Shown here piece after piece: positions 1-8,763 of a stretch of 64,000 nucleotides of DNA. The DNA is taken from the NCBI GenBank assembly GCA_009363175.1, contig CP045205.1, positions 4,898,001 through 4,962,000 on the forward strand, read 5' to 3'. Position 1 is the stretch's first letter, and each line of letters starts with the position of its first letter. The DNA is from Citrobacter telavivensis. Lineage in GTDB: Bacteria; Pseudomonadota; Gammaproteobacteria; Enterobacterales; Enterobacteriaceae. The notes beneath the pieces were generated by a model, which saw only the letters and a program-made list of their open reading frames with translations, did not search any database and was not told where the DNA came from. Made by a program: the position numbers and the translations under genes.

Positions 1-30
1 CGCGGTCGCTATCAATTGCCTGGCGGTGTC

Positions 31-160
31 TACACAAAAGCGTTCGGGTTGCCTCGAGACGGCAAACGATAAAATCCCAGGACCAGGAACAGAGAAAACG
101 ATGTGACTGAGGTTTTAGCGTGCAGCCAACAAAGAGGCAGCCTGAAGGATGAAGTGTATA
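31..160 (+). repeat. Diverged ERIC-like repeat upstream of yaaJ
   Basis: This 130-base stretch can be aligned by eye with the ERIC consensus along its whole length. It starts like the left end (TACACAAAAGCGTTCGGGTT against TATCCAAAATAATTCGAGTT), has ATCCCAGGA where ERIC has ATCCCCAGGA, GTGACTGAGG for GTGACTGGGG, then GCAGCCAAC and a right end near GAAGTGTATA. It is much more degraded than the copies near 19.1 kb and 50.3 kb. The remaining leftmost 30 bases show no gene I can identify. Confidence 0.6.
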
Positions 161-232
161 TATACTATTCAACAATTGGTAACGCTTACACAGGGTTGTT
201 ACAGCGTACCGGCAGCAACAAGAGGGATGTTA

Positions 233-1663
233 ATGCCTGATTTTTTCGCGTTTATTAATGATGTGCTCTGGGGGTCAGTGATGATCTACCTGCTCTTTGG
301 GGCAGGGTGTTGGTTTACCTGGCGCACAGGCTTCGTACAATTTCGCTATATCCGCCAGGTTGGCAAAAGTCTGAGAAACAGCATTAACCCACAGCCGGGA
401 GGGTTAACCTCGTTTCAGTCACTCTGTACCAGCCTTGCCGCCCGTATCGGTAGCGGCAACCTGGCGGGCGTGGCGCTAGCCATTACCGCAGGCGGGCCTG
501 GCGCAGTGTTCTGGATGTGGGTCGCCGCCATCATTGGTATGGCAACCTCATTTGCCGAATGCGCCCTCGCACAGCTCTACAAAGAGCGCGATCGCCACGG
601 TCAGTTTCGCGGTGGCCCCGCCTGGTATATGGCGCGTGGGTTAGGCATGCGCTGGATGGGCGTGTTATTCGCCATCTTTTTGCTGATCGCCTACGGACTG
701 GTGTTCAACAGCGTACAGGCCAATTCCGTATCCCGCGCCCTCAAATTCGCGTTTGATTTCCCGCCGATCGCCACCGGTATTGTCATGGCGATTACCGCCC
801 TGTTGGTCATCGTTCGGGGGATCAAGGGCGTGGCACGGATGATGCAGTGGTTCGTCCCTGTGATGGCGCTGATGTGGGTGGTCACCAGCCTGGTGGTTTG
901 TCTGATCAATATCGGCCAGTTGCCTGACATCATCATTTCTATCATCAAAAGCGCGTTTGGCTGGCAAGAAGCCGCGGGCGGCGTGGCGGGATATACGCTG
1001 AGCCAGGCGATCACCAGCGGTTTTCAACGCAGTATGTTTTCCAATGAAGCCGGGATGGGCTCAACGCCTAACGCCGCTGCCGCCGCATCATCCTGGCCGC
1101 CGCACCCTGCAGCGCAGGGGATTGTGCAGATGATCGGTATTTTTATCGATACGCTGGTCGTCTGTAGTGCAACGGCAATGCTGGTTTTACTGGCTGGCAA
1201 CGGCACGACCTATGCGTCGATGGAAGGGATCCAACTGGTGCAGAAAGCAATGAACGCGCTGGTCGGTGACTGGGGGGCTGCGTTCGTCGCGGTTATCGTG
1301 ATTCTTTTTGCCTTCAGCTCCATTGTGGTCAACTACATCTATGCGGAAAACAACCTGTACTTTCTGAACCTGGACAACAAACGCACCATCTGGATTTTAC
1401 GTATTGTCACCTGCCTGACGGTGGTGGCCGGAACGTTGCTCAGCTTCCCGCTGCTATGGCAGTTGGCAGATGTCATCATGGCCTGCATGGCGATCACTAA
1501 CCTGACGGCAATATTGCTGCTCTCTCCGGTGGTGCATACTCTGGCCAGCGACTACTTACGTCAGCGAAAACTGGGGGTTCGTCCGGTCTTTGATCCGCTG
1601 CGCTACCCGGATATTGAACAGCAACTGGCGCCAGATGCCTGGGACGACATACCGCGAGACTAA
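233..1663 (+). CDS. yaaJ: Alanine/sodium symporter family protein YaaJ
   Basis: Predicted inner-membrane sodium:alanine/glycine symporter (AGCS family) of 476 residues, the length of E. coli YaaJ. Many hydrophobic helices are visible. Family-typical stretches include TSFQSLCTSLAARIGSGNLA near residue 60, FAECALAQLYKERD near 110 and FSNEAGMGSTPNAAAAA near 270. The ATG at 233 is preferred because AGAGGG lies six bases upstream and the protein then begins MPDFF as in E. coli. An in-frame ATG at 149 would add 28 residues, but they come from the end of a repeat. The gene runs toward yaaA, as it does next to the thr operon in E. coli. The transported substrate is inferred from the family only. Confidence 0.93.
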   Translation: MPDFFAFINDVLWGSVMIYLLFGAGCWFTWRTGFVQFRYIRQVGKSLRNSINPQPGGLTSFQSLCTSLAARIGSGNLAGVALAITAGGPGAVFWMWVAAIIGMATSFAECALAQLYKERDRHGQFRGGPAWYMARGLGMRWMGVLFAIFLLIAYGLVFNSVQANSVSRALKFAFDFPPIATGIVMAITALLVIVRGIKGVARMMQWFVPVMALMWVVTSLVVCLINIGQLPDIIISIIKSAFGWQEAAGGVAGYTLSQAITSGFQRSMFSNEAGMGSTPNAAAAASSWPPHPAAQGIVQMIGIFIDTLVVCSATAMLVLLAGNGTTYASMEGIQLVQKAMNALVGDWGAAFVAVIVILFAFSSIVVNYIYAENNLYFLNLDNKRTIWILRIVTCLTVVAGTLLSFPLLWQLADVIMACMAITNLTAILLLSPVVHTLASDYLRQRKLGVRPVFDPLRYPDIEQQLAPDAWDDIPRD

Positions 1664-1732
1664 TCGCAACTATCGATCAACTCAGTCGTGTTTTTTGCTA
1701 CAGTCGCAGTAAATTTCCTGCAAGGACTGGAT

Positions 1733-2506
1733 ATGCTGATTCTGATTTCACCTGCAAAAACGCTCGACTACCAGAGCCCGCTGGCGACAACGCGCCATAC
1801 GTTGCCTGAGCTGCTGGACCACTCCCAGCAACTGATTCATGTGGCACGCAAGCTCTCGGCCCCGCAGATCGGTAAACTGATGCACATCAGCGATAAGCTT
1901 GCTGACCTGAATGCCACCCGCTTTCACGACTGGCAGCCGGACTTCACGCCGGAAAACGCACGCCAGGCTATTCTGGCCTTCAAAGGTGATGTCTATACCG
2001 GATTGCAGGCCGAAACCTTCAACGAAGCCGATTTCGATTTTGCTCAGCAGCATTTGCGTATGCTCTCAGGCCTGTACGGTGTACTGCGCCCGCTGGATCT
2101 GATGCAGCCTTATCGTCTGGAAATGGGCATTCGTCTGGAGAACGCCAAAGGAAAAGATCTGTATCAATTCTGGGGCGATATCATCACGGATAAGCTCAAT
2201 GAAGCGCTCGCCGCACAGGGCGACCAGGTGGTGATTAACCTTGCATCGGATGAATACTTCCGTTCCGTGAAGCCGAAGAAACTGAACGCTGAGCTGATTA
2301 AACCCGTCTTCCTCGACGAGAAAAACGGTAAGTTCAAAGTCATCAGTTTCTACGCCAAAAAGGCACGCGGCCTGATGAGCCGCTACATCATTGAAAACCG
2401 TCTGACGAAGCCTGAACAACTCACCGACTTCAACAGCGAAGGTTACTTCTTTGATGAAGCCGCCTCCGGGAATGGCGAACTGGTGTTTAAGCGTCACGAA
2501 CCGTAA
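1733..2506 (+). CDS. yaaA: Peroxide stress protein YaaA (DUF328)
   Basis: A 257-residue cytosolic protein of the UPF0246/DUF328 family. In E. coli, YaaA is induced by OxyR and lowers intracellular free iron during hydrogen peroxide stress. It begins MLILISPAKTLDYQSP, the family's signature start, and contains GDVYTGL, LRMLSGLYGVLRPLDLMQPYR and VINLASDEYF. The ATG at 1733 follows AAGGA, and the reading frame upstream of it lacks similarity to the family. It lies 69 bases after yaaJ in the same direction and ends facing yaaX, with a hairpin between. Assignment is firm. Regulation by OxyR is known from E. coli and not shown here. Confidence 0.95.
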   Translation: MLILISPAKTLDYQSPLATTRHTLPELLDHSQQLIHVARKLSAPQIGKLMHISDKLADLNATRFHDWQPDFTPENARQAILAFKGDVYTGLQAETFNEADFDFAQQHLRMLSGLYGVLRPLDLMQPYRLEMGIRLENAKGKDLYQFWGDIITDKLNEALAAQGDQVVINLASDEYFRSVKPKKLNAELIKPVFLDEKNGKFKVISFYAKKARGLMSRYIIENRLTKPEQLTDFNSEGYFFDEAASGNGELVFKRHEP

Positions 2507-2511
2507 TGCGC

Positions 2512-2538
2512 TGCCGGGGGACGCGCGTCTGCCCGGCA
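2512..2538. terminator. Hairpin between convergent yaaA and yaaX
   Basis: TGCCGGG (2512-2518) pairs with CCCGGCA (2532-2538), and the loop is itself a palindrome, GACGCGCGTC (2520-2529). It begins six bases after the yaaA stop and ends six bases before the yaaX stop, so it could end transcription in both directions. No strong T-run follows, so factor-independent termination is uncertain. It could also be a worn REP unit. Confidence 0.45.
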
Positions 2539-2544
2539 TAAGCA

Positions 2545-2832
2545 TTAATGGTGTTTCCCGCCAGGACCTTGACGATGATCGCCATGACGACGGTCATAGT
2601 GCGGTTGCGGACGCGGTCCGTGCGACTGCCAGCGATTTCCGCGCCACTCATAGTGTTTATTCCACCAGCCATGGTCGCGCCAGTTTCCGCCATCCCAGTA
2701 GTTACCGTGATTATCGCGATCGCCAATCTGTAATTTAACGGCAGGAACCAGAGTGATTTCAGCCGCCTGTACTGCGAGTGGAGTCACCAGCATCATGGAG
2801 AGTGCCAGAAGCACAGGTTTCAGTTTGTTCAT
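2545..2832 (-). CDS. yaaX: YaaX, small secreted DUF2502 protein
   Basis: A 95-residue protein of unknown function matching E. coli YaaX. Residues 1-23 form a clear Sec signal peptide: a lysine, a run LLALSMMLVTPL, then a probable cut after VQA. The mature part is rich in His, Trp, Gly and Arg (for example DRRHGDHRQGPGGKHH at the end), which would suit metal binding, though that is a guess. The ATG is preceded by AGGAG on the minus strand. The gene sits between yaaA and thrC, as in E. coli. Two plus-strand reading frames across it look like mirror-image artefacts and are not called. Confidence 0.85.
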   Translation of the reverse strand: MNKLKPVLLALSMMLVTPLAVQAAEITLVPAVKLQIGDRDNHGNYWDGGNWRDHGWWNKHYEWRGNRWQSHGPRPQPHYDRRHGDHRQGPGGKHH

Positions 2833-2990
2833 GAGGTACTCCTTTCTGTCATTGCCCGTTTCGGGTCGATGAAAGGAGATTACGTGATGGGAACGTGAGT
2901 TGTTATTCTCCGCAATCCTAATCTCTAAGTGTCCGCATTTATTGAGAATTTCTGCTTTTTCTCTGCGTAATTTCTCCTTATTTTCTCCAT

Positions 2991-3017
2991 AAAAAAGCCG
3001 GGTATCCCCGGCGTTTT
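2991..3017 (-). terminator. Terminator of the thr operon
   Basis: Read on the minus strand, GCCGGGGATACCCGGC forms a GC-rich stem and is followed directly by TTTTTT. It starts 17 bases past the thrC stop codon, the expected place for the intrinsic terminator of thrLABC. Confidence 0.88.
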
Positions 3018-3033
3018 CAACACGGCGACAAAC

Positions 3034-4320
3034 TTAACCGCGCGTCATCATCAGCTTACGCAGAGCAGCGAAATCTGCCGGCAGATGTTGCGAAAGCAGC
3101 GGCAGATCCGCACGATCCGCCAGTTCTTTCGGCAGCTCCAGCGTTTCATTCAGGACAGCTTCCACGCTCTCTTTAAACTTCGCCGGGTGTGCGGTACCAA
3201 GGAACAGGCCGTATTCGCCCGGATTAAGCTGGTCACGCAGAGCACGGTACGCCACTGCCGCGTGCGGCTCAGAGGTGTAGCCCTTCGCTTTTAGCTCACG
3301 CATCGTTTCCTGCGTTGTCTCATCATCCACGGCAGCATAACCAAGCTCATTCAGACGCCAGATTTTACGGCGGAACAGCTCCTCTACGCGCGGCCAGTTG
3401 TTCGGCTGACTCACGTCCATCGCGTTAGACAACGTCGCCTGGGTCGCTTTTGGCGCCCACTGCCCGTCCTGCAGGAAGCGGGGTACCGTGTCGTTAACGT
3501 TGGTGGCGGCGATAAAACGCTTCACCGGCAGGCCGAGGGATTTCGCCAGCAGGCCCGCTGTCAGGTCGCCAAAGTTGCCGCTTGGAACAGAAACAACCAG
3601 TTGATTCCGCGCTTCCTGCGGCAATTGTGCAACGGCTTCAAAGTAGTAACAAATCTGCGCCAGCAGGCGGCTGATATTAATAGAGTTAGCCGAGTTCAGC
3701 CCCAGCGCCACTTTCAGCTCTTCATCATCAAAGGCCTGTTTGACCAGCGCCTGGCAGGCATCAAAATCACCGTCGATGGCGACAGTTTCAATGTTGCCGC
3801 CCAGCGTGCAGAACAGTTTTTCCTGCAACGGACTGATTTTGCCGTTCGGGTAGAGGATCACCACGCGCACGTTCGGCAGGTCATAAAACGCATGTGCCAC
3901 AGCCGCGCCGGTATCACCGGAGGTTGCCGTCAGAATGGTCACCGGCTTGTCGCCGCTGATGTGGGTCAGCATCTGCGCCATAAAACGGCCGCCGAAATCT
4001 TTAAACGCCAGCGTCGGGCCGTGGAACAGTTCCAGACAACCGACGTCGCCCTCCACCTGGACAACCGGTGCCGGAAAAGCAAAGGCGGCGCGCACGCGCG
4101 CTTCGAGGATCTCTTGCGGGATTTCATCGCCGATAAACGCGGACAGGATCTTCGCGCTGCGGCTGACGAAGTCCTGGTTCAGCATCTCATCCACTTCTGT
4201 CAGGTTGAATTCCGGCAGATCGTGCGGGAAAAACAGCCCCTGATTTTTGCCCAGCCCCTGCGTGACGGCCTGCGCAAAACTAACCTGTTCGTTGTGATCT
4301 TTTAGATTGTAGAGTTTCAT
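3034..4320 (-). CDS. thrC: Threonine synthase
   Basis: Catalyses the last step of threonine synthesis, turning O-phosphohomoserine into threonine with pyridoxal phosphate. The protein has 428 residues like E. coli ThrC and begins MKLYNLKDHNEQ. The PLP lysine lies in GPTLAFKDFGGRF near residue 107, and the phosphate-binding TATSGDTGAAV follows near 140. SVPSGNFGDLTAGL near 236 and FLGTAHPAKF near the end are family blocks. The ATG at 4320 is chosen over a TTG one codon upstream. Only three bases separate it from the thrB stop, so it is probably translated by coupling within the thr operon. Confidence 0.97.
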   Translation of the reverse strand: MKLYNLKDHNEQVSFAQAVTQGLGKNQGLFFPHDLPEFNLTEVDEMLNQDFVSRSAKILSAFIGDEIPQEILEARVRAAFAFPAPVVQVEGDVGCLELFHGPTLAFKDFGGRFMAQMLTHISGDKPVTILTATSGDTGAAVAHAFYDLPNVRVVILYPNGKISPLQEKLFCTLGGNIETVAIDGDFDACQALVKQAFDDEELKVALGLNSANSINISRLLAQICYYFEAVAQLPQEARNQLVVSVPSGNFGDLTAGLLAKSLGLPVKRFIAATNVNDTVPRFLQDGQWAPKATQATLSNAMDVSQPNNWPRVEELFRRKIWRLNELGYAAVDDETTQETMRELKAKGYTSEPHAAVAYRALRDQLNPGEYGLFLGTAHPAKFKESVEAVLNETLELPKELADRADLPLLSQHLPADFAALRKLMMTRG

Positions 4321-4323
4321 CAA

Positions 4324-5253
4324 TTATCCCAGTACTCGTGCGCCCGCCGTGTCCAGCCGGCAAATATGAACAAAGCCTTCCTGATTTTGCAGGTAGTGAC
4401 TACCCAGCCAGTCCGCCACGCGCTGCGCCGTATCCGGTTTATCGCAGAGCGCAAACAGCGTCGGCCCTGAACCGGAAATACCGCTCGCCAGCGCGCCAAT
4501 TTCTGCGACGGCCTGACGCGCCTGGGCAAAACCTGGCAACAGACGTTCGCGATACGGTTCGGCAATCACATCCTTCATCAGTTTCGCCGCAAGCCCTGGC
4601 TGGCGGGAATAGCAGGCGTGAATAAACCCGGCCAGGTGTCGCCCGTGGGCAATGCAATCCTGGCGACGATATTGCGCAGGTAAAATGGCCCGCGCTTCCG
4701 CGGTGGAAACCTTAATGCCTGGATAGGCCAGCACCCACAGCCACTCATCAAAGCCTGGCACCTGCTGACTGATAATGCCGTTTTCTTCAATCATCAACTG
4801 CATACCGCCGAGGAAGCACGGCGCGACGTTATCGTAATGAATGCTGCCGGAGATACGCCCTTCCAGCTCCCCCATAATCGCCAGCAGACGCGTGTCATTC
4901 AGCGGCTTGCCGCAGTGCTCATTCATCGCCACCAGTGCCGCCACCACCGAGCAGGCGCTGGAGCCTAATCCGGAGCCGATTGGCATATTTTTTTCCAGCG
5001 TCATCGTCACCGGGATTTGCTTACCCAGCTCCTGACAAAAACGCTCCCAACACTGGTAGACAATATTTTCACGCGGTTTTGACGGCAGTTTGTCAGCAAA
5101 GCGGCCCAGATTGTTCAGACTGAAACTGTCTGCCGCCTCGACCGTTACCACGTCGCCCAGCAGTGAGCCATCAACGGGGGTCACCGCCGCCCCAAGCACA
5201 TCAAATCCAACGCTCATATTGGCACTGGAAGCCGGGGCATAAACTTTAACCAT
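4324..5253 (-). CDS. thrB: Homoserine kinase
   Basis: Phosphorylates homoserine with ATP to give the substrate of threonine synthase. It has 309 residues, one fewer than E. coli ThrB as I recall it. It is a GHMP-family kinase: MVKVYAPASSANMSVGFDVLG at the start and the ATP-binding glycine/serine motif PIGSGLGSSACSVVA near residue 90, with SGISGSGPTLFAL near 265. It begins one base after the thrA stop and ends three bases before thrC, so the three genes form one tightly packed message. Confidence 0.97.
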   Translation of the reverse strand: MVKVYAPASSANMSVGFDVLGAAVTPVDGSLLGDVVTVEAADSFSLNNLGRFADKLPSKPRENIVYQCWERFCQELGKQIPVTMTLEKNMPIGSGLGSSACSVVAALVAMNEHCGKPLNDTRLLAIMGELEGRISGSIHYDNVAPCFLGGMQLMIEENGIISQQVPGFDEWLWVLAYPGIKVSTAEARAILPAQYRRQDCIAHGRHLAGFIHACYSRQPGLAAKLMKDVIAEPYRERLLPGFAQARQAVAEIGALASGISGSGPTLFALCDKPDTAQRVADWLGSHYLQNQEGFVHICRLDTAGARVLG

Positions 5254-5254
5254 G

Positions 5255-7717
5255 TTAAACTCCTAGCTTCCATGAGAGGGTGCGCAACAGGTCAGCAAAC
5301 ACCCCTGCCGCCGTGACGTCATTGCCCGCGCCATAACCGCGCAGAACCAATGGCAGAGGCTGATAGTAGTGACTGTAGAAAGCCAGCGCGTTTTCACCGT
5401 TTTTCACTTTGTACAACGGATCGTTACCGTCCACTTCAGAAATTTTCACCCGACACACGCCGTCTTCTTCGATGTTGCCAACATAGCGCAATACTTTGCC
5501 CTCATCACGGGCTTTTGCCACGCGAGCGGCGAACGCGTCATCAAGCTGCGACAGATTCGCCATGAACGCGTCAACGTCACCGGAGTCATCAAACGCTTTC
5601 GGCAGCACCGGTTCAATGACGATGTCAGACAGTTCCAGCTCGCGTCCGGTTTCACGGACAAGGATCAGCAGCTTACGCGCCACATCCATTCCGGAAAGAT
5701 CGTCACGCGGGTCTGGCTCGGTATAGCCCATTTCACGCGCGATGCGGGTCGCTTCAGAGAGGCTCATGCCTTCGTCGAGCTTACCGAAAATAAACGACAA
5801 CGAACCAGACAGAATGCCGGAGAATTTCAGTAACTCATCGCCCGCGTTCAACAGGTTTTGCAGGTTTTCGATCACCGGCAGACCGGCACCCACGTTGGTG
5901 TCATAGAGGAATTTACGCCGTGATTTCGCGGCAGCGAAACGCAACTGATGGTAGTAATCCATTGACGAGGTATTCGCCTTTTTGTTCGGCGTGACCACGT
6001 GGAAACCTTCGCGCAGGAAGTCAGCGTATTGATCGGCCACCGCCTGACTGGAGGTGCAGTCAACAATCACCGGGTTCAGCAGATGATATTCCTTCACCAG
6101 GCGAATTAAGCGACCGAGATTGAACGGCTCTTTCGCTTCAGCCAGCTCGGCCTGCCAGTTCTCCAGGTTCAGGCCATGCACATGAGTCAGCAGCGCTCTG
6201 GAGTTCGCCACGCCGCACACGCGCAGGTCGATATGTTTTTTCTTCAGCCAGGTCTGCTGACGCTTAAGCTGCTCCAGTAACGCGCCGCCTACCCCACCGA
6301 CGCCAATGACAAACACTTCAATCACCTGGTCGGTGTTGAACAGCATCTGATGGGTGACGCGTACGCCTGTCGTGGCGTCGTCATTGTTGACCACCACCGA
6401 AATGGAACGCTCGGAGGAGCCCTGAGCGATGGCCACGATATTGATATTGGCGCGCGCCAGTGCGGCAAAGAATTTTGCTGAAATACCGCGCAGCGTCCGC
6501 ATGCCATCCCCGACGACGGAGATAATAGCCAGCCGTTCAGTGACCGCCAGAGGTTCCAGTACGCCCTCTTTCAGCTCGAGATAGAACTCATCCTGTAAAG
6601 CGCGCTGAGCACGTGCGCAGTCCGCCTGCGGCACGCAAAAGCTGATGCTGTACTCAGAAGAAGACTGGGTAATCAATACGACGGAAATTCCCGCGCGGGA
6701 CATCACCGCAAACACGCGCGCCGCCATCCCCACCATCCCTTTCATACCGGGACCAGAGACGTTGAACATCGCCATATTATTGAGGTTTGAAATCCCCTTC
6801 ACCGGCAGTTCGTCTTCATCGCGACTGGCGCCGATCAGCGTGCCTGCCGCCTGCGGATTACCGGTATTTTTGATAAGGCAAGGGATCTGGAACTGCGCGA
6901 TGGGGGTAATGGTACGAGGGTGAAGCACTTTCGCGCCGAAATAGGAGAGCTCCATCGCTTCCTGATAAGACATCGACTTCAGCAACCTGGCGTCGGGCAC
7001 CTGGCGCGGATCGCAGGTATACACACCGTCGACGTCCGTCCAGATCTCGCAGCAGTCGGCACGTAAGCAGGCAGCCAGAACCGCAGCAGAGTAATCAGAG
7101 CCGTTACGTCCCAGTACCACCAGTTCGCCCTTCTCATTACCGGCGGTGAAACCGGCCATCAGCACCATGTGGTCAGCGGGAATTCGCCCGGCGGCGATGC
7201 GACGCGTTGATTCAGCAATATCGACAGTGGATTCAAGGTAGTGCCCCACCGCCAGCAGTTTTTCGACCGGATCAATAACGGTAACATGGTGACCACGCGC
7301 TTCCAGTAACCCCGCCATGATGGCGATCGACATCTTTTCGCCACGGCAGATGAGCGCGGCGTTAATGCTGTCCGGGCACTGTCCGAGCAGGCTAATCCCA
7401 TGCAGCACATGCTTAATTTGGGCAAATTCTTGTTCAACAAACACTTTCAACTGCGCCAGCGGAAAGCCAGGCTGGGCGTCGGCGAGGCCTGTCAGAAGTT
7501 CGGCGAAAATACGTTCGGCATCGCTGATATTGGGCAATGCGTCCTGACCTCCGATGGTTTTTTCAATCATCGCCACCAGATGGTTGGTAATTTTAGCGGG
7601 GGCAGAAAGAACGGTCGCTACCTGCCCCTGCCTGGCATTGCTTTCCAGAATATCGGCAACCCGCAGAAAACGTTCTGCATTTGCCACTGATGTACCGCCG
7701 AACTTCAACACTCGCAT
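5255..7717 (-). CDS. thrA: Bifunctional aspartokinase I / homoserine dehydrogenase I
   Basis: Carries out the first and third steps of threonine synthesis. The 820-residue length equals that of E. coli ThrA. The aspartokinase domain starts MRVLKFGGTSVANAERF and runs to about residue 250. Two ACT-type regulatory regions follow (about 320-460, including MVGMAARVF and SVVGDGMRTLRGIS). The dehydrogenase domain starts at VIEVFVIGVGGVGGALLEQL near residue 464, a Rossmann glycine motif. The start at 7717 is the conserved MRVL; a longer frame adds 14 residues with no family similarity. Threonine feedback inhibition is known for the family and not testable here. It lies behind the thrL leader and attenuator. 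Confidence 0.97.
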   Translation of the reverse strand: MRVLKFGGTSVANAERFLRVADILESNARQGQVATVLSAPAKITNHLVAMIEKTIGGQDALPNISDAERIFAELLTGLADAQPGFPLAQLKVFVEQEFAQIKHVLHGISLLGQCPDSINAALICRGEKMSIAIMAGLLEARGHHVTVIDPVEKLLAVGHYLESTVDIAESTRRIAAGRIPADHMVLMAGFTAGNEKGELVVLGRNGSDYSAAVLAACLRADCCEIWTDVDGVYTCDPRQVPDARLLKSMSYQEAMELSYFGAKVLHPRTITPIAQFQIPCLIKNTGNPQAAGTLIGASRDEDELPVKGISNLNNMAMFNVSGPGMKGMVGMAARVFAVMSRAGISVVLITQSSSEYSISFCVPQADCARAQRALQDEFYLELKEGVLEPLAVTERLAIISVVGDGMRTLRGISAKFFAALARANINIVAIAQGSSERSISVVVNNDDATTGVRVTHQMLFNTDQVIEVFVIGVGGVGGALLEQLKRQQTWLKKKHIDLRVCGVANSRALLTHVHGLNLENWQAELAEAKEPFNLGRLIRLVKEYHLLNPVIVDCTSSQAVADQYADFLREGFHVVTPNKKANTSSMDYYHQLRFAAAKSRRKFLYDTNVGAGLPVIENLQNLLNAGDELLKFSGILSGSLSFIFGKLDEGMSLSEATRIAREMGYTEPDPRDDLSGMDVARKLLILVRETGRELELSDIVIEPVLPKAFDDSGDVDAFMANLSQLDDAFAARVAKARDEGKVLRYVGNIEEDGVCRVKISEVDGNDPLYKVKNGENALAFYSHYYQPLPLVLRGYGAGNDVTAAGVFADLLRTLSWKLGV

Positions 7718-7743
7718 GGTTGTTACCTCGTTACCTTTGGTCG

Positions 7744-7780
7744 AAAAAAAAGCCCGCACTGTTCGGTGCGGGCTTTTTTC
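7744..7780 (-). terminator. thr attenuator
   Basis: On the minus strand AAGCCCGCACCGAACAGTGC continues into GGGCTT and then a run of eight T. Stem GCCCGCAC/GTGCGGGC is perfect. It lies between the leader peptide thrL and thrA, the position of the intrinsic attenuator that is relieved when ribosomes stall on threonine and isoleucine codons. Confidence 0.95.
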
Positions 7781-7797
7781 TGTGTTTCCTGTACGCG

Positions 7798-7863
7798 TCA
7801 GCCCGCACCGTTACCTGTGGTAATGGTGATGGTTGTGGTAATGGTGATGCTGATGCGTTTCAT
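7798..7863 (-). CDS. thrL: thr operon leader peptide
   Basis: A 21-residue peptide too short for routine gene calling. It begins MKRISITITTTITITTGN and ends GAG: eight Thr and five Ile codons in a row or nearly so, as needed for attenuation by charged threonyl- and isoleucyl-tRNA. It differs from E. coli ThrL by Ile instead of Thr at position 6, which adds an isoleucine control codon. The stop codon is about 18 bases from the attenuator hairpin. Its role is translation-coupled sensing, not the peptide itself. Confidence 0.95.
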   Translation of the reverse strand: MKRISITITTTITITTGNGAG

Positions 7864-7911
7864 GGATGTTGTGTACTCTGTAATTTTTATCTGTCTGTGC
7901 CGTATGTCTAT

Positions 7912-7942
7912 ATTGGTTAAAGTATCTGGTGACCTAAGTCAA
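7912..7942 (-). promoter_or_regulatory. thr operon promoter
   Basis: On the minus strand TTGACT (7937-7942) is a near-consensus -35 box. It is followed by TAGGTCACCAGATACTTTAA, placing a weak -10 element about 17 bases on. The stretch closely resembles the E. coli thr promoter as I recall it. The predicted message would start roughly 50 bases before thrL. Confidence 0.75.
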
Positions 7943-8076
7943 TAAATATTTGATTTACTCACCTGACGAAACTTGTTCATGTGCTGCTGGCGAAGGGTTT
8001 ATTTTCAACCAATACAGCAGGAACACCCCTCTTGAAATTAGCACTTATCACCAAAAATAAGACTAAAGGCGAACTA

Positions 8077-8763
8077 TTATTTCGTGATATTTTTTTCGAT
8101 ATCATGGACTAACCGGTGCAACATTACCGTGTCTCGCTGCCCTAATTGTCCCAGACGCTGTTGCAGCCAGTCGACCAGTTTGATGTCATCCGCAACCTCC
8201 AGAGAGGTCAGTAATGTCATTATGCGAGATCGTAATGCCTGTAACTGAAATTCATCAGATGAATCGACTTCTTTAGCAGGTTGTTGCATTAAATTTGCTA
8301 ATTGATAGCAGTAGACCATTACCGCCTGGCCCAGATTTAATGAAGGATAATCTGCAACCATCGGTACGCCAGTCAGAATATCTGCCAGCGCCAGTTCATC
8401 GTTGGTCAGTCCGGAATCTTCACGACCAAAAACCAGCGCGGTATGATTCATCCAGGCCGATTTTTCTTCCAGGAGCGGTACCAGCTCCGCTGGCGTCGCG
8501 TAGTAATGAAATTTGGCCCGACTGCGCGCCGTGGTGGCGACGGTAAAATCAACATCGGTAAGCGCATCCGCGAGAGTTGGGAAAACGGCAATATTATCAA
8601 TAAGATCGCCGGAGCCATGCGCCACCCAGCGCGTAGCGGGTTCAAGATGAACCTGACTGTCGACAATACGCAACTGTGTAAACCCCATGGTCTTCATGGC
8701 GCGCGCTGCCGCGCCGATATTTTCCGCTCTGGCAGGAGCGACGAGGATAATTGTTATGCGCAT
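8077..8763 (-). CDS. yjtD: SpoU-family tRNA/rRNA methyltransferase YjtD (LasT)
   Basis: A 228-residue SPOUT (TrmH/TrmJ-like) RNA methyltransferase whose substrate is not established. Family marks are the amino-terminal LVAPARAENIGAAARAMKTMGF, ALVFGREDSGLTNDEL near residue 115 (motif 2) and PSLNLGQAVMVYCYQL near residue 148 (motif 3), which together build the knotted S-adenosylmethionine site. The length equals E. coli YjtD. It is oriented away from arcA, as in E. coli, with the long arcA leader region beyond its start. A fine functional split from TrmJ cannot be made from sequence alone. Confidence 0.92.
   Translation of the reverse strand: MRITIILVAPARAENIGAAARAMKTMGFTQLRIVDSQVHLEPATRWVAHGSGDLIDNIAVFPTLADALTDVDFTVATTARSRAKFHYYATPAELVPLLEEKSAWMNHTALVFGREDSGLTNDELALADILTGVPMVADYPSLNLGQAVMVYCYQLANLMQQPAKEVDSSDEFQLQALRSRIMTLLTSLEVADDIKLVDWLQQRLGQLGQRDTVMLHRLVHDIEKNITK

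Noticed and set aside
665..1027. Long minus-strand open frames inside yaaJ
   Set aside because: They mirror a well-recognised membrane protein gene, have no family similarity and no ribosome binding site of note.
2548..2738. Plus-strand frames across yaaX
   Set aside because: YaaX has a clear signal peptide and family match on the minus strand; the plus-strand frames do not.
3601..4305. A 234-codon plus-strand frame inside thrC
   Set aside because: It is antisense to a firmly identified gene and is rich in His, Arg and Gln, the usual pattern of frames opposite high-GC coding sequence.
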